DNA of 64,000 nt from Epiperipatus broadwayi (taxonomy: Eukaryota; Onychophora; Udeonychophora; Euonychophora; Peripatidae): the NCBI GenBank assembly GCA_028023455.1, contig JAQFVV010012397.1:64001-128000 (forward strand), read 5' to 3'. The notes under the pieces were generated by a model. The model was not told the DNA's origin, searched no databases, and saw only the letters and a list, made by a program, of their open reading frames with translations. A program made the position numbers and the translations under genes. Shown piece by piece: positions 46,001-57,945 of this stretch; the stretch's first letter is position 1, and the number at the start of each line of letters is the position of its first letter.

Positions 46001-46755
46001 TGGCTTTCTAATGTGAGGCTTCGATATAAACACCCACATACCTGAGCATATAACATTTTTTTTCTGTTATTCAAATATATATGAAAAATGTGTAAATAAT
46101 TCATAAATCCTTGATTACTCTGTGTTGGCTGGTGCCCTCATAAAAAGAAATTTTGCCAACCAGTAGTGAGTCAAATGCAAAAATGTTGGAAGTGAAGGGC
46201 TCGAACCCAGATAACAAAATTGAGAGCAATTTTTTTTTGGGCTTAATGCTATAATGTATAAATTTCAAACATGTAATAACCAGACTATGGGTTTTCTTTT
46301 CAGATGCAAGGGTACAGCCAAGAGAAATTAAAAGGAGAAATGGCTAGATTAGTATAAAATCTTAAACAATATTTTTTTCAGCCAGCAAAAGCTAAATTTT
46401 CCGCTAAGCTACACTTGGGCAGATATATAGAAGGTGGAGGAGCAGTGACTGGTTAGGCAGGAGATGATTTTTTTCTTAAAACAAGAAGAAATAATAGAAC
46501 ACTAACTCAGCAAAAAAAGAAATGAAATGTACATAAAAATTAAAAGTGATTTTTTTTTGTTGCTTCTTTTGGTCGTCACTTGAAAACTCCTAGTTAAGAC
46601 ATTTTTTTTTCTCTATTTTTTGTTTATTCATTTCATTATATGTGAGGAAGAATGAAGCTGTCAATCTTAGCTTAAGATTGAGCTTCATGGTTCCATCTAC
46701 TAACCTGTGTTTAAACCCTATATCCCATCCCACTCCTTAAGTCATGTATATATAT
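43010..46755 (+). repeat. R4+E non-coding unit, copy 1 (3.7 kb)
   Basis: The unit starts GAAACAGTCGACCTTAGTTT and ends with a related block (GAAGCTGTCAATCTTAGCTT, then CATGTATATATAT), so it carries diverged direct repeats of about 110 bp at its ends. The R4 part (about 43,100-45,870) is over 90% alike by eye to 58,030-60,840. It includes a G+C-richer patch (43,695-43,900, with GTCAATAGTCGCTAGCCGAC). The E part (45,870-46,750) matches 56,840-58,000 more loosely. No ORF with a domain. Just upstream, 42,890-42,970 matches the sequence downstream of the 58-kb copy, which hints at a tandem origin. Confidence 0.75.
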
Positions 46756-48941
46756 TGTAACGATCCGGAGAAGGTGACTTACGTAAACTGCACTACAGGG
46801 CGCCATCTAGGCATTTGAACCTAGAAAAATTTATAGAGTAGGCAGATACGTAAGTAAAAAAAAAAAATTTTTTTTTTTTTGCATCCGGTCGTTAGCCCAT
46901 GTCACTAGCTCAGTGGGATAGCAGAGATTTAATAATATAATATAAGAATATATATATAAGAAGAATAAAATAAGCCACTGCCAGTAATTAACATACAAAC
47001 ATTTATTTATGCACATATATATAAGATTTAAAATTATTTTAGTATTAGTTTTACATTTTAACATTTAACATTATTTTTAACTTTACCTTAGATTTTAATT
47101 TACATTTTAATTTCTATTATATTATAAGTTTACATTTTAATTAAGTTCGCACAGATGGGATTATAAAAGCTTGTTTTAATATGTTGCTATAGATCGGTTA
47201 CATAGATTACACGGTTAAAAACATTTCAAAGTAAACATAAACGATCAAAATATAAAATCATTGATACCGGCAATTGCAGAGGGGAATTTATAAGTAACCC
47301 AGTAGTATTCACCATAAGATACTTGCATTGTCACCAATGACTTAAAAGACATCCGAATAAATACATTTTAGATACTCACCGTAAGGTATCATTATTTATC
47401 GAATGTCTATATATTTTGATCAAATATGGAAACGCAAAACATAGTTAACCAATAAACAATCCATGCAAGCGTCTATAAACAACTTAAATTTAATGCAATT
47501 TTATTTAGTGTCGATTATGAATAGACTACATAGATTTGCATTTGAAAAAAAACATTCTATCCCTATTTAACCTTAGGCTAAAATTCGTAGTCAAACTGGC
47601 ATCAATTCATCTGATATATCGATGTATTCGATATAATATGGAATACGGCAGCACCAAAAAGATTAAGAGAAGATATTGACTCTCATCAGATAAGAATATT
47701 ACTTCTATCTAATGAGAAGAACAATAAAAAAAAAACTCCATAGAAAGGAACTGCGCTCTGCGTCTTATAATTCTTTCCATAGGCAAAATGGGAGAGTGCG
47801 GCGTATGAAGCGATTCTGCCAGTAGCGAATCTCCGACTACATCTACTAACTACATCAATATATCCAATCCATTGACCCAATCTAACAACGGCACAAATAA
47901 CCTAAGATTACCCTCCCCTAATATAACTTTACAAATCTATACAGCCATTCACGCCCAACTTAAGTTTAACATTTATATAATTAATTTAACGAAAACAAAA
48001 TCATGATAAAACTTAAAGAACAATAAATAAATAAATAAATGGAAATGATTTTAAATATATATATAAAAAAGAAATATATCAAATAACATTATTAATAAAT
48101 TAAGTTGGTCAGATAGGATAATATTGCAATCATTTAAATCTGGAAAGTTTTAATTTAATGTTCATTAATTATAAAGTTCTTATGGTTTAAAACAGTTCAT
48201 CTTTATCCGTTGCTTGCCATGAACGTGAATTCCCACGCCGTCCTAAGATTGGTATCCATTTAGCCATTGTTTTATTTATTCATTCGGAGGTTTTTTTAGT
48301 TTAATTGGTCCTCAATGTAGGAAACGATAGTTCATTTCTCCTTTCTTTAACAGCTGAAAGAATTGACAGTGCGTCTGTCAATTCTTTCACCTCCAACTCC
48401 GTATTACTACATATAGTCACATCGTAATAATCAATTTCCAGTCACTAATTAATAATTTCCAAATTTTCCTTTTATACGTATTCGAAGGATTGACTTGGCA
48501 TTATGTCATCGATGTGATGATCCTTTCGCTGAGGTCCGATTTCCCGATGGATTTCTTTCATTGGCTATTTGTTTCTATTGTTTTCCTATCTGACCGATGT
48601 TTTTACATTTAAATGCCCAAGGCCGGTTTACATTTGACTAATTAAATTTATCATTTCCATTTCTGATTAATTAACCTGTTTTCCAAATCAAAGATAAATT
48701 TAAAGATATAATTTTATCTCCAAATCTTTTTAAAATTTTGTTTTAAAATACTTTTTCTTTAATAAAGTTTTATTTTAATAATTTTCATTATCTGTGCGAT
48801 TTAATATATACAAGTTTAAAATGATATTTAATTTCAATTTTTAATTCTTAAAGAAAATTTTTAAATGCGAACTTTTTAATTTACTTTCATGTTTAATAAA
48901 TAAAAAAAAAAACAATGTAACGAATGTCTGTGCTCGTTACA
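46756..48941 (-). mobile_element. TGTAACG-family LTR-like element (copy D)
   Basis: 2,186 bp with ends TGTAACG and CGTTACA, flanked by ATAT at 46,752-46,755 and 48,942-48,945. Reading on the minus strand it carries the family's blocks in order: the terminal mini-palindrome at 48,912-48,941, the block near 47,930-47,885, the ATCTATGTAGTCTATTCATA block near 47,520, and the 3' block with GATGGCGCCCTG. It is the most complete copy here and has both middle and 3' parts. It sits in the TA run at the end of the R4+E unit. No coding potential; the frames at 46,831 and 47,686 are accidental. Confidence 0.75.
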
Positions 48942-48951
48942 ATATTTTACG

Positions 48952-49076
48952 TATATATTTGAGATGCGCACCTAAAATTTATAAAGTTTAACATGTCAAT
49001 ATTTATTATTATTAATTCTTTTTTATGAATTCTTTTCTCCACATTAAAAATCATAGGTGCGGCTCAAATATATATA
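48952..49076. repeat. Small foldback element
   Basis: TATATATTTGAGATGCGCAC at the left end pairs with GGTGCGGCTCAAATATATAT at the right end, around an AT-rich middle of about 70 bp. Two mismatches lie in the GC-rich part. It may be a very short MITE. TA runs at both ends make target duplications unreadable. Confidence 0.5.
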
Positions 49077-49114
49077 TATTGTGATGATCCCACATACTGT
49101 GATCACACATGTAT

Positions 49115-49126
49115 ATATTTAATATT
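49115..49126. repeat. Target-site duplication, left (RTE-like LINE)
   Basis: ATATTTAATATT, repeated exactly at 52,422-52,433. It abuts the 3' tail of the LINE. Confidence 0.85.
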
Positions 49127-49143
49127 CATCATCATCATCATTA

Positions 49144-50643
49144 TCAACCATTATCAATCCACTGCAGGATGAAGGTCTCTCCAAGTTTAATCCATCTTAT
49201 CCGATCTTTAGCTTCTCTTCTCCACATCACCCCTACACATTTTCTTATTTCATCCATCCATCTTACATGTGGTCTCCTTCTGGGTCTTTTACAATCTCTT
49301 GGAATCCAGTTTAAAATTTCAATTGTCCATCTATTATCATCTCTTCTAGCAATATGTCCAGCCCAACCCCACTTCAATCTTTTAATTTTTTCAATGAGGT
49401 CAGTAACACCTGTTTGTTCTCTTACCCATACATTGCGTTTTCGATCTCTTCTTGTTACTCCCAACATACATCTCTCCATACTTCTTTGAGTGGTCTGAAG
49501 TCTCTGTATTGATCTTCTATTAAGTGTCCAAGTCTCAGATCCATAAGTACGAACTGGTAAAACACATTTGTTAAAAACCTTTCTTTTCAAACACATAGGC
49601 ATATTTCCTTTTAATATCAAGTTATTTCTACCAAAAGCACTCCAACCAAGTTTAATTCTATGATTAATTTCCTCTATTATGTTTCCATCTGTATTAATAA
49701 TCTGACCAAGGTATTTGTAACTCTTAACTTCTTCTAATTCATCATAATCAATATTTATTTTCATATTTTGAGCAAATCGATTAAACATTACTTTAGTCTT
49801 TTTAACATTTATCTTTAGTCCTACTTTCCTACTTACATCTGATAACTCCTGCAACATTTCCTGCAGCTCGGAAGCATTATTTGCAAAAACATCTACATCA
49901 TCTGCGAAATCTAAATGACTTAAATAATCTCCATTTACTTTCACTCCTTTAGTTTCCCATTTTAATCCACAAAATACTTCTTGCAGCACTGCTGTAAAAA
50001 GTTTTGGAGATATGGAGTCACCTTGTCTTACACCTTTCTCAATGTTAACTTTCCCAGTATCATTATGTAATCTAATTGTTGCTGTTGCATTTTTATAAAT
50101 ATTCTTTAAAATATGACAATATCCTGGATCTATACCTTGATGATCCAATGCTTTAATCACTGAAGAAATGTTTATAGAATCAAATGCCTTTTCATAATCT
50201 ACAAATCCAAAACATAATGACAACTCATATTCATTTGTCCTTTCTATAACTTCTCTCAATACTTGAATATGATCTACTGTACTAAAACCACTTTTAAATC
50301 CAGCTTGTTCTCTTGGTTGGTGAAAATCCAAGGTTCTCTGTAGACGAGTTGTAATTATCTTGGTAAAAATTTTATATAAAACTGATAAAAGGCTGATAGG
50401 TCTGTAATTTCTAATATCTTCTTTATCACCTTTTTTAAATATTAATATTATTACTGCATTCTTCCAATCATCCGGTACATCTTTATCATTTAGACATTTG
50501 GTATATAACTTTGCTAATATTTTTTCTGTTTCTTCACCTGCTTCTTTTAATATATCAATTATAATTCCATCATTACCTGGAGCCTTTCCTTTTTTCATAC
50601 ATTTAATTGCATTACTCACTTCTTCATTTAAAATTCTGGGCAA
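49144..50643 (-). pseudogene. RTE-like LINE: reverse transcriptase domain
   Basis: A 499-codon open frame, the longest in the window. RT motifs in order: [10 protein letters not shown] (18-27), NYRPISLL (79-86), [10 protein letters not shown] (147-156), [14 protein letters not shown] (203-216), the catalytic [10 protein letters not shown] (244-253), KTKVMF (282-287) and [12 protein letters not shown] (309-320). A C-terminal region follows, with [39 protein letters not shown] and [12 protein letters not shown], all hallmarks of RTE-type elements. All catalytic residues look intact. It is called a pseudogene only because the frame is cut off from the endonuclease part by a break near 50,640-50,720. 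The product would copy LINE RNA into nicked chromosomal DNA. Confidence 0.92.
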
Positions 50644-50720
50644 TTCGGAAGATGTAATAGATATAGGAGGTACTTGTTCTTTATTACTATATAATTATTG
50701 ATAAAAATCTTCTACCAATT

Positions 50721-51446
50721 TCATAATGTCATCCCTCTTTTTAGTAATAATTCCATCTTTTTCCTTATTGCAGATATAAATTTCCTACCAATACCGAAAT
50801 GTTGTTTTACATTCTTAAGACTTTTATTTTCTTCTACAGCTTTTCTTGCTAGTTCACAGTTATACTTTCTTATATCATTTTCAACTCTTTTCCGCACCAT
50901 TTTACAAAATTCGAGATATTCAATTCTTTTTAATGCATCATTCTTGCATATCTTCATATTCCTTCTTTTCTTCATAAGTTCTCTAGTCTCAGTAGAAATT
51001 TTATTAGACAATTGCTGCTTTTTTCTACCAGCTATCTTTGTTGCAGTTTTTAAAAGTGTATCAGTTATTTTCATATTAATTTCATTCAAATCTGAACCAT
51101 GTTCAAAATCTACTAATACTTGAAACCGATTTGTAAGTTCTAATTTAAATTCATTAGAATGTTTCTGAAGATTAGGAATATCAACTGTAAATATAGTTTT
51201 TCTTAATAATTTTTGTCTCTCTAGTTTTACATTAACATGTATCTTACCCCTTACTAATCGATGATCACTTCCTGTGTTAAATTTATTAAGAACATTACAA
51301 TCTTGAAATATGTATTTCCTGTTAGTCAAAATATAATCCAATTCTGCTGTACCTTCATTTGGATGCTTCCATGTCCATTTCCTTCTAACATTTTTCTCAA
51401 AAAAAGAATTCATAATATAAAGTTTTTCCTTCTCTGCAAACTTCAC
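50721..51446 (-). pseudogene. RTE-like LINE: end of endonuclease and linker
   Basis: A 241-codon frame that continues the endonuclease from the upstream frame after a shift near 51,446. It holds RKWTWKHPNEG.AELDYI and GSDHRLVRGKI; the SDH motif is the catalytic Asp-His end of apurinic-type endonucleases. A Lys-rich linker to the RT follows. The frame ends at about 50,721, and the RT frame starts about 80 bp further on. Confidence 0.88.
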
Positions 51447-52129
51447 AAGTCTATGTCCTCTCTCATTTCTATTACCATAACAAAATTACCTACAACACTT
51501 TCATCTTTCATTTGTTTACCAATTCTAGCATTAAAATCTCCCATAACAATTTTAAAATGTTGTTTACTCTGATCAAAAGCCTTTTGTACATCCATATAAA
51601 AATCTTCTACTACTTCATCACTGTGAGAACTTGTTGGGGCATAAACCTGAATTATCTGCATTTGATATCTGCTATTAAGTTGTATAACTAATCTTGCCAC
51701 TCTGTCTGATACACCATCAATCTCCACAATATTGTTCTTCCACTTTTTATTTATAATGAATCCTACTCCACTTGTATTTCCAATATTTGTGCCTTTATAA
51801 TAGAGCATATGTCCACTTTTTAAATCAATTGTCTCTTCACCTTTTCTTCTAACTTCACAAAGTCCAATAATATCCCATTTAATATAAGAGAGTTCTTCTT
51901 CTAATTCTTGCAATCTTCCTTCACTTGAAAGTGATCTGCAGTTGTAAGTACCTAAATAAAAAGTCATCATCAAATGGCAGCCTGGGTCCACCTCCAGGAT
52001 ATTCTTAGCACCCTCCGCCTTCGGCCACCAACCGCTGCCTTGGTTGGTGACTTTACAGCCTCCTGGGATTAAGGGCCATGCTTTATTTTTGTCTGTCATA
52101 ATTGTATAATTGGGAAAAATCTTTATCAT
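51443..52129 (-). pseudogene. RTE-like LINE: apurinic-type endonuclease, N-terminal part
   Basis: 228 codons. After a leader of about 55 residues come GTYNCRSL (catalytic Asn at 63), WDIIGLCEVRR (catalytic Glu at 92), YYKGTNIGNTSGVGF, IIQVYAPTSS and MGDFNARIG (Asp and Asn of the active site). The last residues before the stop are out of frame; the true sequence goes on in the next frame at 51,446. In LINEs this nuclease nicks the target strand to prime reverse transcription. Host-gene annotations such as 'craniofacial development protein 2-like' usually derive from such LINE endonucleases. Confidence 0.9.
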
Positions 52130-52421
52130 TTACACAAACATTCATTCTGCCTTATCAGGCACTGAGAAGAAAGACCATGGTGTTTCTTGATCTTAAACTC
52201 AGAGGTAAAAAGCCAATAAACTCACCACGCTGGCTAATGCGTGTTGGTGAGCAGCCCATCCATGTTCGTATACTATATGAATAAACATATAGTAATAACA
52301 GCTGCAACGACAAGAACGTATGGAGTGGACATTAGGAATTTGCCCTGCTCGGTTCCTTTAAGGCCTCCAAGAGGAATCAAAGGGTCTCCTTTCAGTTAAT
52401 AGCAAACTCCTTTCTGCAGCC

Positions 52422-52433
52422 ATATTTAATATT
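52422..52433. repeat. Target-site duplication, right (RTE-like LINE)
   Basis: ATATTTAATATT, identical to 49,115-49,126. It marks the full 5' end of the LINE, just after CTTTCTGCAGCC on the plus strand. Confidence 0.85.
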
Positions 52434-54245
52434 AAACAACATTAAATATTGTAGTTTTCTTTTTGAAATAGAAAAAAACAAATAAATAAAAGAATTAAAC
52501 TAATGAAGAAAGAAAATGTCGTAATTAATTACCGTAATGAAATAAAAGAGAGGGAAATGGAATCGAACAAGATTCTTATATTTTACCCTCCAAAGTTTAT
52601 ATTTTGAAAAATATAAGAAGTAAAGTTAGAAAATATTGAAATCATATATTTGGTTTAAAATCAAAAGTGAGAAAGGAAATATAAATAGGGATGTAAAAAT
52701 GATTTATAAAAAAATGGTAAAAATTGAGGAATTTAAATAAAATTAGACATAGAATTTAAAATGTGACAAAAGATAAGGATCTATTCTAGAAAAGTACACA
52801 TTTTGTCGAAAAAACAAAATGCATGTGTTAAAGTATGTATAAAGAGAACAATATTTAATGCATGTCAAATGAAAATAATTTTACAAAAAAAAGGAAGAAA
52901 ATAAATAATAAATAAATGTAAAATATTGCTATGAAATTTGTATGAAAAAAGTAAATTTGTATAAGTTGGTGAAGGCGTCTTAAAGTGAAAGGTGTGAAAG
53001 GAAAGCTACACAAACAAAAAGATCAAGATAATGAAAGAATTTGGAAAAAGACATTAATAAAATTAATTCTAAAAGGGGGAGTTCACATGGAGACTTTGGT
53101 GAGGACACTGCTCTGATAAGAAGCAGATGAGAATATAGTAGAAAGCAGACATGAAAATTTAAATTTGAAAAGAAAAACGAGAAAGCTGAGTAAAAGGATC
53201 TCGATGTAGAAGACTGAACACTGTATGAACATGAAAATAGTCAACAATATAAGTGAAGCTTCAAGGATGTGTGGCTAAGGGCCATCACAATTGTTAGTCG
53301 ATTCAGACCCACCATGTTCGTACAGTCACCTCGCCATGTAACAACTGTGGTGTAGCGCCTGCCTGATGATCCGCCTGCCATGCCCTTGATGTCCTAATAC
53401 AGAGAAGTCACTATTGATATAAGAAGAAATTACACAAACCAAATCCAAGCCTAACAGCAGCCATCTCTGTTAAAGTGGAGGAATTCCACATGCCAGTCAG
53501 CAGGACCTTAACTCATGTCGGAGATGAAGAAAAACCTAGGTAAATTACATAACACGCCTATATAGAACACATGTGCACATACTCTTGATTTAAAGCAATT
53601 GCAAATTCCAGATATTAATGAGATAGACAGTAATTAGAGTCTTTCTAATACTTGGAATGACGACTGTAAATGGATAATTTATTTTCGTAGATTATCTTTT
53701 ATAGGATTCAACCCATACACTTAATCGTAGCATAATATCAAAATGATTTTTTTTATTGTATGTAAATATTTCAATTGATTTCTTTTTTATTTATTTATTA
53801 TATTAAATATTCCTTAATTATTTTGTCTGTTTCATCTCGTTTCTTCACCATTCCAAATAGTTAATATACCCAGAGGGGTTTGGGTTATAATTATTACCCC
53901 ATTTTGAGTACCAAGTAACACTTGAAGCTAGTGGTATGGCATTTCTGATCCCATTAAATTTATATTTTATCTAAGTGTTATAATTATTTAATAATTACAG
54001 CAGTCAAGAGATGTTGGACTGGGAAAGATGACCTGGGGCAATATCTGTATGGCCACAGGTTCGGTCAAGTGTGGATATAGATTCGTTTATGTCCATATGT
54101 TCTCTTTGCTTGTGGTAACAGAAGGTGGATGATTTTGAGTTTAAGAATCCGTATTATATATAAATAAAAAAGGAACGCCTTTCGATCCTTCATTCCGTTA
54201 CAATATATATATATATATAAGAGCAAACATACTAACAAAATATTG
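52434..54245. other. Spacer with one unexplained G+C-richer island
   Basis: AT-rich with no gene. At 53,270-53,530 base composition rises sharply and the sequence looks complex (for example GTAGCGCCTGCCTGATGATC), but neither strand gives an open frame or a family match. At 54,190 the CCGTTACAATATATATAT junction appears again. Confidence 0.4.
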
Positions 54246-57200
54246 ATTTCTTTCAAATATTTTATTATACATCATTTTAAAACTTTTTCTTTTTAAATTT
54301 TTTCCTATTAAATTGTATATTTTATAAAATCCAAGATGGAAGATGCAACCGTTAATTGTCCAAAAATAATTAAAGGGTTCGAAATATAATATTGTTTTAA
54401 TCTTAAGAAGGATTTTTTAATTGTTAGGGTTTTGCTGAAAATAAAATTAGGAATGGGATTAATAGATTTTACTTTTGTATAAACACTTCTGAAAATAGAT
54501 TTGAATATATTTTTGGAATGTTATCTAACAGTTGCATCTTTCAAAAACAATGGAGAAAGAAAAAGTAAGAATTTTTTTAGATTGGAAATTAGATTTAAAC
54601 TAAAACTAAGTAATTAAAAACATTCCAGAAATACTTGAGCAGTGTATAAAATGGCCTGATTTTAGATCACCAGATTAGCTACTATTGAGAAAACTGATTG
54701 CTACTAAACTCCATGCTGTTTTGAAATCTTAAAAATGATTTAGTAGAAAGCTTTTCCCAACCCTTGTGGGTCATCTTCTGCTGCCGTAATATCCTGCTGT
54801 CCTGAAATGAAGGAAAGCCTAAAGAACTCTGGAATGCTAAATGGAAGCATGCTGTCACATAAGAACTGCCATGCATGAGCAGACTTTGAAATATAGACTC
54901 TTAAACTGGTACAAGGTAATTTTCAAGCCACAAGTAAAGCTAGTCTAACTAATTTCAAACTCTACTATCAAGATTTTTCCTAATGTAATATTTAACTTTA
55001 TCTCTTTCTAATATATAAATTACTCTCAAATTATTTTTTATCTAATCCTATCTCATATGTTCTAATCTTCTTTAACTTTGGTGCAGTCATTTATTTATAA
55101 TTATTTATTACTTGATTTTATATGTATGCTTTTATTATTAATATACCAATCTCAAGCAACCTGGCAAACTTAATTTCTAAAAATCTTTTCTGTCTTTTTT
55201 TAAGTAAACCTTCATGAATTAAAGTTATTAACATCCCCTTAAAGTATAATGCATTACTAATTAATATGCTCGCCAGATTGTTTTTATGAGACAACATTTT
55301 GTTTATGCTTTAGTATAAAAATTTATTTGTTAACTCTGGACTCTATCCGGGGTGAATCCAGAACTTAGGCTAATTAATGCTCTGAAATTTTAAAATATTA
55401 TTTTATTAAATTCTGAAAGGGTGACTTATTATGTTTTCTATATAACTGCTAGTTTTACTTTATTTTTCCTACTCTTAAAATATCAAATATAGTACTTAAA
55501 TATTCCAGTTATTATAAAATCAATGAAGGTGGGATTTATTTATTTTAAATAGCAGAAGAGGGGGTCAAATCTTAAGTATATTTTATTAAATGAACTCTTC
55601 CCTATATATAATAGTGGCATAGTGTATTGTTTATCTAAATTATGGCATTCAAACCAGGGGTCATTTATTTTTTAAAGTAGTAAAACTTAGTCAATGTCAT
55701 TAGTGACATTTATCCATACTGCATTATTGACATTCAGCCTATCTTCATGAATATATATATATATATATATTATGTGCTTCAAATCTGGGAGTTATGACAA
55801 GATTGAACCCATAGATTTCTTGTTACTTCCTGTCCTGAAAATAGTTGATTTTCCCAGGATTTATTTCATATAAAAAGGCTTCTGGCAGTGATTCCAGTAT
55901 GCCTGGCAGATGCTATGCTTATCCACTTTCCTCATATAGAAGACCTGCACATGATGTTGTCCACAGCATGCCTATCTACTTTTCTCTAAGCACTGCCCAA
56001 GGAGGGGGGCTTAGACTTCGTTCTCGTCCAGAAGCATGACTGTTTCCTCATTTCTTCACCGATGTCAGCACCACAAACTTCTTCACATTATTATTTCTTT
56101 TGCTTAATGACCCAGTTTAAATGCACTAATATTAAAATTGCGCTCTGCTCAATATATATATAAATGCGAACTATTTCTAGTTTTATTAATTAAATTTATT
56201 TCAGTCTTATACAATCCCGCCATCGTAATTGAATATTTCTGTATTTAAGAGTTGGGGAAAATCAAGTGTTCTGTCATTTAAATGTTTTTTTAAATAAATA
56301 TTTTGTCATAAAATTAAATGTAATTTTCAAATGTGTTTTGTTTATTTTCACGACTGTAATGGCATGAAAATAACTTGTATTATATCTGTAATGAATCTCG
56401 GAATGTTCCCCGAAATAATGTTAGTCACCGTGTTTCAGAACCGTAATCCAAAGTGTTAATAGCAATCTTATGTAAATTCTTTCTAATAATTGATTGGCAT
56501 CTTAATATTGGACCCATAAAAGATGTGTGTTTATTTATAATATATTTAGCTAATAAAAGAGCATATGAGAAATATAGCGTGAATGAAAATATGTAATTAT
56601 CTATCATTTGGTAGACCGCTTGCTCATTCATGCACATAATGTATGCAATTAATTTATAAATGTATGTAAATAATTTGTCATTATATTACACTAATATTTA
56701 TTGTCTAATTTGTTTGAGTAGTTTAAATTCCTTTTTTCCACTTCCAAACGAACAGCCATGGGTATACATATTTTAGTTAAGTCATAGTTAATAGAGGTCT
56801 CATTGTCTTCTCCGCTCTGCTAGTGGGCCAGATTTAAAATTAATTCTCATGTGCCATCATTGTTATATTATCCATTAAGTGTTTGATCTAGGCTTCAGAA
56901 ATGGGTTCGAATCCAGGATGGTCCCTGACCTAAATCTCAGGCTGGACTGGGTTTGAAGTAATTTTGTGAGTTCCAGGTCATTAGATGGATAGACATGTTT
57001 TGACCAGTAAATAGGATTTTTTCCAGACTTGGCGAGCAACATGGGGCTATTCAATATTCTCACACCCTGCAATATCCTGTATAGTGTTAAATATATATAT
57101 ATGATGATTTTTTCTTCTCTTTTGAATAACACTAAATAATGTATATATAAGATTTTTTTCCGAGTTTATATGCTCAATAATTGTAATTTTTTTTCCTCTC

Positions 57201-57945
57201 AGGTTTGTACATCCAATAATATAATCATATTTAATGTCATATGTATATCAAAATGTAGTATATATATGTAAAAGGATGTAATTATTAGCACATTTTTGAA
57301 CGTAAGACAATTCTTACAAAAAAAATACATTTCTTGTAGATGAGAATTGAGTGACCCAGCTTTAATTTGTACATTCTGTATCACCATGTTGGCTGGTGCC
57401 CTGATATAAATTTGCCAATGTCCTTTTAAAACACAGGATTTAATGAAGGTGAATTCGACCCTTGATCGAATTGGTGGTAATAAATTAAAAAACTGAGTCT
57501 ATTCTAGGTACTGAAGAACAGTTACGACAAGATGGAAAGTAAAAAAGCCAAATAATAGGGTATTTTTTTTGTTTTGTTAACATTTTTTTTATTTGCTTTC
57601 CGTATTTATTTATAAATAGTTTGAGGTACAACCATTATGTTAGTGAATGAGAGGTATTTTATAATTACATAGGCGGCAGTTCAGGATAGCAGGCAGATAA
57701 AATAAATTATGGAGGAGCAACTGCAAGAATGGGGCAGGAGATAGTTGAAGATGGGGAAAATAAGTCCAGAACCTTTAGTGCAAAAGAGAAAGGGCACTAT
57801 CATGTCTTTTTATATAAATAAAAACATATTAAATGATTGTGTTGTTCTAAAAGAAAATTGGTTGTTCTTCAGTCATGAATGGAATCAAAGTAAAGGCTTT
57901 TTTTCATTCATTTTTTTTTCTGTCATTTTAAGTGGGGAAGTGTGA
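54246..57945 (+). repeat. R4+E non-coding unit, diverged copy
   Basis: An older relative of 43,010-46,755. Clear matches are near 54,330-54,620 (CAAGATGGAAGATG, AATAATTAAAGGG, TTATCTAACA.TTGCATCT) and near 54,990-55,100. E matches in full at about 56,820-57,945, including ATGGATAGACATGTTTTGAC and ATGTTGGCTGGTGCCCT. The middle (55,100-56,700) is hard to align. The next copy follows directly, so these two units are head-to-tail. Box-B-like GGGTTCGAATCC at 56,904-56,915 may be part of an internal pol III promoter. No gene recognised; the 64-codon ORF at 55,845 has no motif. Confidence 0.55.

Larger units (their letters stand above)
49127..52421 (-). mobile_element. Near-complete RTE-like LINE
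   Basis: 3,295 bp between two identical 12-bp direct repeats. On the minus strand it has a 5' UTR of about 290 bp (52,421-52,130), an endonuclease and reverse transcriptase region (52,129-49,144), and a 3' end that stops a few bases after the coding region in a short (GAT)n tail (49,127-49,141). A very short 3' UTR, an apurinic-type endonuclease and a simple-repeat tail are typical of the RTE group. The coding region has only a few breaks and the flanking repeats are identical, so the insertion looks relatively young. Confidence 0.9.

Noticed and set aside
49109-51572. Plus-strand ORFs across the LINE
   Set aside because: They are antisense shadows of the reverse transcriptase and endonuclease frames, with no motifs of their own.
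55845-56039. 64-codon ORF as a gene
   Set aside because: It falls within the diverged R4+E unit, shows no family motif and has no supporting splice signals.
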